From contig JAJTGZ010000033.1 in NCBI GenBank assembly GCA_021299385.1, forward strand, positions 1 to 40,871: DNA of 40,871 bases, read 5' to 3'. Positions 6,453 through 15,100 of this stretch are shown here, piece after piece (the stretch's first letter is position 1; every line of letters begins with the position of its first letter). The translations under genes and the position numbers were made by a program. The notes beneath the pieces are model-generated. The model had not been told where the DNA came from. It was given only the letters and a program-made list of their open reading frames with translations, and did not search any database. Source of the DNA: Phycisphaeraceae bacterium. Lineage in GTDB: Bacteria > Planctomycetota > Phycisphaerae > Phycisphaerales > UBA1924.

Positions 6453-7622
6453 TCAACGCCCCAGCAGCCCATCCATCCGCCGGCGCATCTCCCGCTCGCG
6501 CTCATCGACCACGCCCGACAGTTCATCCGCCTGGTGGTCGGCGTGGTAACTGCTCCGCACCAGCGGGCCGCTCTCAACCACCTTGAAACCCTTGGCCAAC
6601 CCCGCTGACTTGTACGCCTCAAACTGCCCCGGCGTAACAAACCGCTCGATCGGCAGGTGGTTCCGCGTCGGCTGCAAGTACTGCCCGATCGTCAAGATAT
6701 CGCACGACCCTCGGCCTGCTGCACCCTCTGCTAAAACCTGACCCCCAACCCCTAAAACCTCCGTCCTCTCTAGCAGCTCATCCATCAACCCCAGCACCTC
6801 GTCGTCGTTCTCGCCGATGCCCACCATGATCCCCGTCTTGGCGACCAGCCCCTGCTCCTTGACGCGCCGCAGCAGTTCCAGGCTTCGGTCAAACTTCGCG
6901 CTCGGGCGCACCGCCGGGTACATCCGCCGAACCGTCTCGAGGTTGTGGTTGATGATGTGTGGCCGCGCATCGATGACCATCTGCAGCGCGCCCCAGTTGC
7001 CCTCAAAGTCCGGGATCAGCACCTCGATGCTCAGCCCCGGGCAGGCGTCGCGCGTGCGCGTGATCGTCTCGGCCCAGATCCCCGCGCCGCCGTCGGGCAA
7101 CTCATCGCGGTTGACGCTTGTGATGACGATGTGCCGAAGCCCCGACCCCTGCATCATCACCCGCAAACTCTCGGCCACACGCCTGGGCTCGTCCTTGTCC
7201 AGCCCCGCCGGGCGCCCGGTCTTGACGTTGCAGAACCCGCACGCCCGCGTGCAGGTGTCCCCCAGGATCATGATCGTCGCCACGCCGCGCGACCAGCACT
7301 CACCCATGTTCGGGCACCCCGCCTCTTGGCAGACTGTTACCAGTTTGGCATCGGCCAAAAGACCCTTGAGTTTTTCATACTCCGCCCCGCCGGGCACCTT
7401 GGCCTTCAGCCACGGGGGCTTCTTCCTTGGTGCCAGCTGCTGGTTCCCCTGGGCGTTGTTGAGCACCATGCCCGAGAGCGAAAACGCCGGGGCGTCCAGC
7501 CGCCGAAGCGGGTCCCCGCCGGCCGGCCTGGGGTGCCGGGCGATCGTCTTGGCAAGCGCGGCGGCCAACCCCTCTGCATGGCTTTGCGGGTTGCTCGTCG
7601 GCATCGGTGGGGTGCTGCTCAT
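6453..7622 (-). CDS. lipA: Lipoyl synthase (radical SAM)
   Basis: LipA inserts two sulfur atoms into the octanoyl group on carrier proteins to make lipoate for the 2-oxoacid dehydrogenases and the glycine cleavage system. Both iron-sulfur cluster motifs are complete: the auxiliary cluster Cys98-x4-Cys103-x5-Cys109 and the radical SAM Cys124-x3-Cys128-x2-Cys131. RSSYHAD near the C-terminus carries the conserved serine ligand. The protein has 389 residues against about 300-330 usually. The excess is a roughly 50-70 residue N-terminal extension and a 20-odd residue insertion before DILTIGQYLQP, encoded near 6710-6775. That stretch, with TAAAACCTGACC and CCCCTAAAACCTCC, is unlike the surrounding codons. 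No lipB was seen nearby. The start at 7622 is the longest supported; Met52 is an alternative. Confidence 0.95.
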   Translation of the reverse strand: MSSTPPMPTSNPQSHAEGLAAALAKTIARHPRPAGGDPLRRLDAPAFSLSGMVLNNAQGNQQLAPRKKPPWLKAKVPGGAEYEKLKGLLADAKLVTVCQEAGCPNMGECWSRGVATIMILGDTCTRACGFCNVKTGRPAGLDKDEPRRVAESLRVMMQGSGLRHIVITSVNRDELPDGGAGIWAETITRTRDACPGLSIEVLIPDFEGNWGALQMVIDARPHIINHNLETVRRMYPAVRPSAKFDRSLELLRRVKEQGLVAKTGIMVGIGENDDEVLGLMDELLERTEVLGVGGQVLAEGAAGRGSCDILTIGQYLQPTRNHLPIERFVTPGQFEAYKSAGLAKGFKVVESGPLVRSSYHADHQADELSGVVDEREREMRRRMDGLLGR

Positions 7623-8030
7623 GGGTCGCCAGCAAGTTTAGCGCGATGCACCGGACCCCGCCCCAGGCCCCACCCCCGGCCCCCGACCCCCATCCAAAGC
7701 TCAATCCCCTCGCGCAGTAACTGCGCTAGCCCACCCCAAACGCGCACAGGCCACTCCCACCGCCCCCCCGACTCTCTCTTTCATGCCCCCGCCACGCCCG
7801 GCAAACCCCCATCGACCTGCAACCGAGCCTGGGCGAAAGTCCATCAAGGAGAGAGAACAACAGAAAAGGTTGCTAACCTGTACACAGATCGGCATGGATT
7901 TCCGATCCATGCCACAAGGCACTCGTGCCGGTGGTGGTGCTTTGCTGATGCAAGCAATCCCACCGTTGCCCATTGCTGGGCACCGGTCAGCAGGCACCGG
8001 GGCAGCAGGTTGGATTCAAGGAGCAGGCTC
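7623..8030. other. Spacer upstream of the exopolysaccharide locus
   Basis: This 408-base region lies between divergently transcribed lipA and the export lipoprotein gene. It begins with C-rich sequence of no clear content. From about 7840 it becomes less GC-rich (AAGGAGAGAGAACAACAGAAAAGG), consistent with a promoter or leader, followed by the hairpin listed separately at 7891-7913. No gene could be supported. Confidence 0.4.
7891..7913 (+). promoter_or_regulatory. Perfect inverted repeat in the leader of the EPS/exosortase locus
   Basis: GGCATGGAT (7891-7899), loop TTCCG, ATCCATGCC (7905-7913) is a perfect 9-base palindrome. It is followed by a short GGCAC/GTGCC hairpin (7918-7929). It lies about 118 bases before the export-lipoprotein start. 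With no T-run it is more likely an operator or an RNA leader structure than a terminator. The sequence does not match a riboswitch I recognise. Confidence 0.45.
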
Positions 8031-9842
8031 GTGAGCTACGTCCGTCGCCCGAACACCCCCCAACGCCCGCACCGCTCACCGGCCAAGCTCCTGTGCAGGT
8101 TGGCCCTGGGTGCCACCCTTTTGGTCCCCCTCTGGGCGTGCGAGAACGACTCGTACATGAACCCCTCGGTCGTCGGTCGGTGGGAGGACACGCCGACGCT
8201 GGTGCCCATCCTCGACCGCCTGGCCGTCGTCGAGGGGACCAACAACCCCGACTTCGGGGAGTTCAGCGAGATCACACAGGCCGACCTGATCCCCGAGGTC
8301 GATCCCTACCGCATCGACGCCGGCGACGGCGTGCAGGTCTTTGTCAACGAACTGTTCAACCCCAACCAGCCCGAGACGTACGAGCGCGTCGTCGACCGCC
8401 GGGGGCATATCGACCTGCCCAACATCCCCGCCGTCTTCATCGCGGGCAAGACGACCGACGAGGCCGCCGCCGCGATTGCCGCGGCGTACAAGGCCAAGGG
8501 TGTGCTTAACGAGCCGGTCGTTTCGATCACAGTTCCTGCCCAGCGTCGCCAGACGTTCAACCTCATCGGGGGGGTCAACTCCCCGGGCACCTACAGCATC
8601 CCCAGGCCCGAGTTCCGCCTCCTGGAAGCGATCTCCCAGGGTGGGCGCTTCTCCGAGTATGTCCAGTGGGTCTATGTCATCCGGGGCGTTCCGCTCACCG
8701 ACCGCGCTGCCGGGAGGTATGCGGAAACGACCACGCCCACACCGGGCGTCAACGCCAGCACCCCAGGCACCGGCCCGGCTGTGAACCTCCCCAACGATCC
8801 CAACGCCCAACCCGGTCAGGGAAAGCCCGGCGAGGTCAAAAAAGAGAGCGTTCTGGACCTCATCGAGTCCCTCGGCGGCCCGGAGGCCCAGCCCGCACCT
8901 GCCCCCGCGCCAACACCCACGCCCGCGCCAGCACCTGCCCCCTCCCCAACCCCAGGCATCGCCCCGGGGATGATGCAGCCCGCCCCGGACGCGCCGGTCC
9001 CCGCACGCCCCCCGGTCATCGACCTAGAGGCCATCGCCAACCCCGAGGGCAAGCCCGCCGCCAAGCCCCCCCAGCCGACACCTGCACCCACCCCTACGAC
9101 CGCGCCAACTGAGGCTGAAGCAGGCACCCAAGCCACACCCGCCTCACCGCCGGCAATCGAGCTTCCCCCGACGCTGGGGCGCGCCGATTCTCCAGCCAGG
9201 CCCCCAACGCCCGCCCCGCAGGCGACCGCTACTCCGTCGCCTCGATGGGTCTTTGTCGATGGTCAGTGGGTCCCCGCCGGCGCAGCTTCCTCTAGGGGGA
9301 GCAAGCCGGGCAAAGCCGGCACGCCCAACCCCGCAACCGATGTTCTCTCCCAGCGTGTCATCCGCATCCCGATGAGCGCGCTTTTGGGTGGGTCGGCGAT
9401 GTACAACATCGTCATCCGCCCGGGAGATGTCGTCCGCGTTCCCTCCCCGATGGAGGGTCTGGTGTATGTGGCCGGGCAGGTCGCCAGGCCTGGGCCGTAC
9501 TCGCTGCCGGCCGTGGGCAAGCCGTTGACGCTCATCCGCGCCATCGACTCGGCCGGGGGCTTGTCTGATACCGCGATCCCCGAGCGCGTCGATATCACCC
9601 GGTTTGTCGGTCCTGACCGCCAGGCGACCGTTCGGCTGAACTTCCGGGCCATCGCCGAGGGAACCCAGCCCGACTTGTACATGCGCGAGGGGGACCGGAT
9701 CAACGTCGGGACCAACTTCTGGGCCTTGCCGCTGGCGGTCGTCCGCAACGGGTTCCGGGCCAGCTATGGCTTTGGGTTCATCCTCGACCGCAACTTTGGC
9801 TATGAGATCTTCGGCCCGCAGAATACCGGGTCGATCAGGTAA
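8031..9842 (+). CDS. Wza-type polysaccharide export lipoprotein
   Basis: This is the outer-membrane channel component of an exopolysaccharide export system. The signal peptide ends in a lipobox, PLWAC with Cys37 as the lipidated residue. A polysaccharide-export domain follows (about 85-180: YRIDAGDGVQVFVNELFNP, then VDRRGHIDLPNIPAVFIAGK). A first SLBB-like domain (about 180-225: FNLIGGVNSPGTYSIPRPEF) precedes a long Pro/Ala/Thr linker (about 240-440). A second SLBB-like domain (about 465-560: VYVAGQVARPGPYSLP) ends the protein. The GTG at 8031 is chosen because AAGGAG (8018-8023) lies seven bases before it; the frame is open much further upstream but lacks lipoprotein sense. The 603-residue size exceeds Wza (about 380) because of the linker. 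It precedes the exosortase gene. Confidence 0.88.
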   Translation: MSYVRRPNTPQRPHRSPAKLLCRLALGATLLVPLWACENDSYMNPSVVGRWEDTPTLVPILDRLAVVEGTNNPDFGEFSEITQADLIPEVDPYRIDAGDGVQVFVNELFNPNQPETYERVVDRRGHIDLPNIPAVFIAGKTTDEAAAAIAAAYKAKGVLNEPVVSITVPAQRRQTFNLIGGVNSPGTYSIPRPEFRLLEAISQGGRFSEYVQWVYVIRGVPLTDRAAGRYAETTTPTPGVNASTPGTGPAVNLPNDPNAQPGQGKPGEVKKESVLDLIESLGGPEAQPAPAPAPTPTPAPAPAPSPTPGIAPGMMQPAPDAPVPARPPVIDLEAIANPEGKPAAKPPQPTPAPTPTTAPTEAEAGTQATPASPPAIELPPTLGRADSPARPPTPAPQATATPSPRWVFVDGQWVPAGAASSRGSKPGKAGTPNPATDVLSQRVIRIPMSALLGGSAMYNIVIRPGDVVRVPSPMEGLVYVAGQVARPGPYSLPAVGKPLTLIRAIDSAGGLSDTAIPERVDITRFVGPDRQATVRLNFRAIAEGTQPDLYMREGDRINVGTNFWALPLAVVRNGFRASYGFGFILDRNFGYEIFGPQNTGSIR

Positions 9843-10078
9843 TGGACACCCCCGGCCTGTGGCCGGGTTGACGGCTTGGGCGCACGGGTTCAACCCGAGC
9901 ACTCGGGGCTTGCGGCGGGTGGGTTGGCGCGGGCTTAGGGGGGGGCAGACCGATATCCCCGGCACGCCCCGGGTTCGGGCCTGTTTTTAGGAGCAATCGA
10001 CGCTTCAGTACGCAATCTTCGCGCCCTTGTCCCTAAGGCCCGAACTCCCCCGCGGGACGGCCGCGTAATAGAGCATAC

Positions 10079-10084
10079 AGGAGG
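10079..10084 (+). promoter_or_regulatory. Ribosome site deciding a TTG start
   Basis: AGGAGG here is four bases before TTG 10089 and nineteen before ATG 10104. The spacing supports the rare TTG as the start of the exosortase gene. Confidence 0.5.
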
Positions 10085-10088
10085 CCGT

Positions 10089-12053
10089 TTGCAGAGTCCG
10101 CAGATGCACGTTGACGACCACGCCCCGAGCCAGCCGGTGGTGGCAGCGCCCACCGCAGTGGGCGGTGCGCGCGTGCCGGCGGCGGAAGCGGCTGGGGGGT
10201 TGGTCCCCCCATGGCCTGTGGTGGCGGTTGTTGGGCTGGTGGGGTTGGCGTTTATTGGGCTCTTCCACTTTGTGCTGATCCAGCAGGGCCGGCTGAGTTG
10301 GGGCAACGCCGACTGGCAGCACTCGTTTGTGGTCCCGGTGATCAGTTTGTACATGCTCTGGCAGTGGCGTCAGAAGATTTTGTCGTTGCGTCCGGTGCTC
10401 TTTTGGCCGGGGTTGATCCCGCTGCTGTTGAGCGTGCCGTGTTATTTGCTGTTCCAGGTTGGTGCGTTTTCCAACCACATGGGCCAGGGCATCTCGATGC
10501 TTTTGGGGTTGTTCGGTGTGCTGCTGCTGCTGCTTGGGCCGAGGATGATCCAGCCGGTGTTTTTGCCGTTGGCGTTTTTGGCCTTCGGGATCACCGTCAG
10601 CGAGATGATCATGATCGAGATCACCTTCCGTCTGCAGGGCCTGGCGGCGCACGGGGGGTACGTGGTGCTGAACCTGCTGGGTGTGGTTACGGATATAGAC
10701 GGGCACACGCTGCGTGTAACGCACCCGCGGACGGGCGTGGTGATCCCGCTGAACATTGCCGAGGCGTGCTCGGGGATGCGGATGCTGATCGCGTTTTTGG
10801 CCCTGGGCGTGGCCGTGGCGCTGGTTGGGCTTAAGCACTGGTGGCAACGGATCGCGTTGATCGCCTCGGGCGTGCCGGTGGCGCTGGTGATGAACATTGT
10901 GCGTGTGGCGGTGCTGGGGCTTTTGAGCCTTCAGAACCCCGAGTGGGCCAGGGGGCAGGCGCACATGTTCATCGGCTTTGTGCTGCTGGTGGGTGCGTTT
11001 ATGCTGTTTTTAGGCCTCGCGTGGGTGCTGCAGAAGGTCGTCAACGAGGATGACGCCTCGGTGTCAGCCAAGGCGCTTGCCGACAAGGGGAGCAAGGCCA
11101 CGGCCAAGGCCCCGGCGGACAAACCGTCGTCGGCGGTTGCGTGGCCGGCGGTGGGGTGGTCGGTGTTGCGCCAGCCCGGCGTGCTGGCCGTGCTGGTGGT
11201 GCTGGTCTTCTCAGCCGTGAGCATCGGTGGCGCGATCGCGGCGTTGGGGATCAACCTGCGCAAGTTGCCGATCCAGGCGGCGGGGGACCGCAAGGTCGCC
11301 GCGATTGTGCGCGAGACGGAGAACTGGGTGCAGGTCGGGCAAGACGAGGTGCTCTCTGAGGAGATGCTCGAGGAACTCGGCACGCACAACTACCTGACGC
11401 GGACGTACATCCAGCGCTCGGCCGACAAGACGCGGAGCGGTGGCCCGGCGGTGGTGAACCTGCACCTGACGTACTACACCGGGATGATCGACACGGTGCC
11501 GCATGTGCCCGAGCGGTGCATGACGGGTGCGGGGTTTGCGATGGTCTCAGCGCCCAAGGTGTTGGCGGTCCCGTTGCAGCGGTCGCGGTGGGTGCTCGAC
11601 GAGGATGCCTCAGCCGTGGCGGGTGTGCCGATCTATGGCGCCAGGACGGGGCCTTACAGCGACCTGCCGATGCGCGTCCGGCTGCCTAGGGGGATCGAGG
11701 ATTTGCAGATGAGTTTCAGTTCCTTTGCCAACGGGGGTGGGGGAGGCACGGCACACGCGGGGTACTTCTTCATCGCCAACGGGGGCTGGACGGCCTCGGC
11801 TAAGGACGTGCGGGTTCTGGCCTTTGACCTCAAGGCGGATTACGCTTACTTCCTGAAGGTGCAGATCAGTTCCTCGTCGGTCGCGTCGGCAGAGGAGTTG
11901 GCAAAGTTGGGTGGGAGTCTGCTCTCGGAGTTGCTCCCGGAGATCGCCCGGACGACGCCTGACTGGATCGAGGTCCAGCGGGGTGCGTACCCGCCCGATA
12001 ACCCTCGCAAGGGTGGATCGGATTCGGCTCGGGGGGAGCCTGCGAAGCCCTGA
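10089..12053 (+). CDS. Exosortase fused to an EpsI-type domain
   Basis: Exosortases are membrane cysteine transpeptidases thought to cut PEP-CTERM-like sorting tails and pass the proteins to the envelope. Residues about 42-315 form a polytopic membrane domain. It holds the proposed catalytic triad: Cys227 in EACSGMR, Arg272 in VMNIVRV and His292 in AHMFIGF. A charged, Lys/Ala-rich linker (about 318-355) and another membrane segment (about 362-385) lead to an EpsI (DUF3485) domain. That domain contains HVPERCMTGAGF (His472, Cys477), the family's conserved H-x-P-E-x-C. EpsI-type proteins often accompany exosortases in exopolysaccharide loci. The export lipoprotein, giant TPR protein and Wzz/kinase neighbours fit this. 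No PEP-CTERM-type substrate was seen in the window. The TTG start is discussed under the ribosome site. Confidence 0.9.
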   Translation: MQSPQMHVDDHAPSQPVVAAPTAVGGARVPAAEAAGGLVPPWPVVAVVGLVGLAFIGLFHFVLIQQGRLSWGNADWQHSFVVPVISLYMLWQWRQKILSLRPVLFWPGLIPLLLSVPCYLLFQVGAFSNHMGQGISMLLGLFGVLLLLLGPRMIQPVFLPLAFLAFGITVSEMIMIEITFRLQGLAAHGGYVVLNLLGVVTDIDGHTLRVTHPRTGVVIPLNIAEACSGMRMLIAFLALGVAVALVGLKHWWQRIALIASGVPVALVMNIVRVAVLGLLSLQNPEWARGQAHMFIGFVLLVGAFMLFLGLAWVLQKVVNEDDASVSAKALADKGSKATAKAPADKPSSAVAWPAVGWSVLRQPGVLAVLVVLVFSAVSIGGAIAALGINLRKLPIQAAGDRKVAAIVRETENWVQVGQDEVLSEEMLEELGTHNYLTRTYIQRSADKTRSGGPAVVNLHLTYYTGMIDTVPHVPERCMTGAGFAMVSAPKVLAVPLQRSRWVLDEDASAVAGVPIYGARTGPYSDLPMRVRLPRGIEDLQMSFSSFANGGGGGTAHAGYFFIANGGWTASAKDVRVLAFDLKADYAYFLKVQISSSSVASAEELAKLGGSLLSELLPEIARTTPDWIEVQRGAYPPDNPRKGGSDSARGEPAKP

Positions 12054-12188
12054 CGATGGGGTGCGTGTTGGGGATGGGGGGTGGGGGGCGGGGTTGGTGC
12101 CGGGATCGGTCGATACTGCCCCGGCGTGTTTGGAGGTCATGGTCAATCAACGGGTCGGGCAGGCCCCTCGTTGCGAGCAAAGGACGTT

Positions 12189-15100
12189 ATGGCATCGAAT
12201 GTGAACAAGAAGTTTGTGGTCCTGCTGGCGGTTGGGACGCTGGTGCTGGTGGGCCTGTCGGCTTTGCTGCTGTCGTTTGGTATCCCCAGCGCCCGGGAGC
12301 ACGCCCAGGCGGGGGACGCGCTGATGGCCAAGGGGGAAGCGGTCAAGGCGGCGGACAGGTACGCCAAGGCCGTGAGCAAGGAGAGCAACAACGTTGAGTA
12401 CATCGGCAAGTGGATCAAGGCGATGTCGTCGATCACGCCGGTGGGGAGGCAGGAGTACACCGACCGGTTCCGGGAGTTGGTCGGGGCGATGAACCGCGTC
12501 GCGGAGGTCAAGCGCACGGACTTGTCTGCGCACCGGGCGATCTTGGACCCGACGCTGGCGGACCTGCGGCGTGGGGGTGGTAGTGATCAGGTGGCGGCGG
12601 GCCTGATGCAGCAGGTCGAGCGTTCGATGAAACTGATGCCGGCGGGGGACAAGAACGCCGACGGGCTGCGCCGGTATCGCGGGCTGGCGCGGGTGGCGTT
12701 GCTCTCGGGTGGGCAGCGTCTGAGCGATGAGGAGTTGGCCCAGGCCCGCGAGGACCTCGAGGCGGCTTTGGCGTTTGACCAGAGCGACGAGATGTCCGCG
12801 GCGGGCTTGACCGATTACCTGCGCTTGATGTCGCTGCGGGCGCGCACGGGCAACGACCCGGAGGGTGCCGCCACGCTGCTGGGCGAGGCTCGCGCGAAGA
12901 TCGATGCGTTTATTGAGCGTCAGCCCGGCTCGGCGGTGGCGCGTGCGGCGCAGTTGAACGTGCGTTTGGCAGAGTTGGCGGCCTCGGGGCCGGGGATCAG
13001 CGGGGCGGAGGTGTCGGCGGCGGTTGGGCCGTTGGTTGAGGGGTTGCTGGCCAGCATCGAGCAGGCGGACCCGGCGAAGGTGGACCTGCCGACGGTGCTG
13101 CTGGCAGCGGACGCCGCACTCGGTGCCCGCGTGCCCGACGCTGTGGCGCGAGCGACGGTGGTGCTGGACAAGGTGGTCGCGGCGCGGCCTGGGGAACCGA
13201 TGGCGCAGTACCTGCGGGCGTCGTTCTTGCACGGCTCGCAGCAGTACCGGCAGGCGGCCGACGCGTTCGGCAAACTTGCCGAGATGCCCAACCTGCCGGT
13301 GGGCTTTAACGGGATGGTGCTGTGGGGTTTGCGCGACAGCGCGGCGGTGCGCCGGGTTGATGCGCTGCTGGGGGTGTGGGAGCAGGCCAAGGAGCCTGCA
13401 CAGCGCCAAACGCTGCTGGCGGAGGTCAAGGCCGCGCGGGAGGGCGTGCGTGCGCGGGCGTCGGTCGATGAACTGGCCAAACTGTTGATGGACGGGAAGG
13501 TGGCGTTGGCTGAGAACGACCTGGCCGGGGCGCGGAAGTTGCTTGCGCAGTACAACCAGCGTGTGCCGACGGTGAACACCGACGCGCTGCTGCTGCTGGC
13601 GCGGGTGCTCGAGCGTCAGGGATTGCAGGGCGAAGCCCGGCAGTGCTATCAGAAGATCATCGACGCCCGGCGTGCGAACCTCTTGACGTACGTGCAGAAG
13701 GCGGCTCTGGAGATCGAGCTGAAGAACTACAAGGTGGCGTACAACGACCTGCAGAGCGCGCTGGCCTTTGCGCCCGACAACGAGGCGATCAAGAAGCAGA
13801 TCCAGAGCGTGGTGGCGGTGATGGGGGACGCGCGCGGGGCGTTGCCCGGCGCTGAGCAGGTTGCCGACCCGTTGACGAGGCTGTGGGCGGAGGCGGAGAA
13901 CCTTGCCAACCAGACCCCGCCGGACTTTGCGGGCGCGGCAGAGAAACTCAAGGAGGCGCGCCCGCTGGTGAGCGAAGCGCGGCAGTACATGGTGATGGCG
14001 CGGATGCTGTTGAACTTCAACAACATCCCCGAGGCCTTGGCAACGGTGGCCGAGGGGGTGGCCAAGTTCCCCGACGATGCTTCGCTGGCCGAGCTCAAGA
14101 AGGCGTTGGAATCGACCGACCCGGTCGCGGACGCGAAAGCGCGGATCGAGGCGTCGAGCCTGTCGGCTGCGGGCAAAGAGATCGAGTTGTCGCGGCTGTA
14201 TGCGCGTGCGGGCAAGCAGGACCTCGCGGCCGAGCACATGGACAAGGCCGAGGCTTTGGACAAGGACAACCCGGTGGTGATCGGCACGCGGTTCGAGCAG
14301 GCCCTTGCCAAGAAGGACGTTGGCAAGGCTCAGGAACTGGCCGGTCGGGCCAAGGTGTTGGACCTGGACAAGGCGGGCGGGAAGGTTTATGCCGCGCGCG
14401 TGCTGCAACTGGAGGGCAAGCCCGGCGAGGGAGCGTTGCTCGTGCAGCAGGCGGCGGAGGCGGACCCTGCCAACCCGGGTCTGCACCGGCTGCTGGGGCA
14501 GTTGTACCTTGGCATGGGGGATTTGCCCAAGGCATTGGCGTCGTTGGAGCGGGCGTTGCAGATTCAGCCGAGGGACCCGCAGACGCTGGCGTTGTCGATG
14601 CGTGTGCTGCTGGCGATGGGTCGTGCGACGGTGGCGCTCGAGCGTGGTCGGGAGGCGTTGAGGTTTGGGATCAGCGAGCCGGAGTTTGTGCAGTTGTGGC
14701 TGACGCTTGAGTATGAGGTGGGGGACAAGGCGCGTGCGGTGCAGGGGCGGCAGGAGATCTTCGCGCGCAACCCGCAGGACGTGGAGAACGCCTTTGCGCT
14801 GGCGACGATTTTGGTGCAGGAGCAGAAGGCCGAGTTGGCCGAGCCTGTGGTGGCGTCGCTGGAGGGCAACCTCGACCGTGCGCTCGGGGACGCGTTGTTC
14901 GGGGCGGGGGACTTTGCCAAGAGCCTGGAGGCCTATGGGCGGGCGCGGGCGAGCGTGAAGGAGGACCGTGAGGGTTTGCTGGTCAAGCGGATGATCGAGT
15001 GCAACCTCCGGCTGGAGCGGTTGGAGGAGTCGGAGAAGTTGCTGGCCGGGCTGGACGTGGACAAGACGGCCGACGTGCAGGTGATGCTGCTGGGCGCGGA

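Noticed and set aside
7840-7930. Cyclic-di-GMP or other known riboswitch
   Set aside because: The conserved bases of classes I know do not match; only a simple palindrome is supported.
6945-8030. Upstream extension of the export lipoprotein frame
   Set aside because: It runs through lipA on the other strand and the leader hairpin; GTG 8031 has a ribosome site and a signal peptide with lipobox follows.
12147-14486. Long minus-strand open frame opposite the TPR gene
   Set aside because: The translation is Arg/His/Gln-rich with no domain, typical of the antisense of a high-GC gene; the plus frame has an anchor and TPR repeats.
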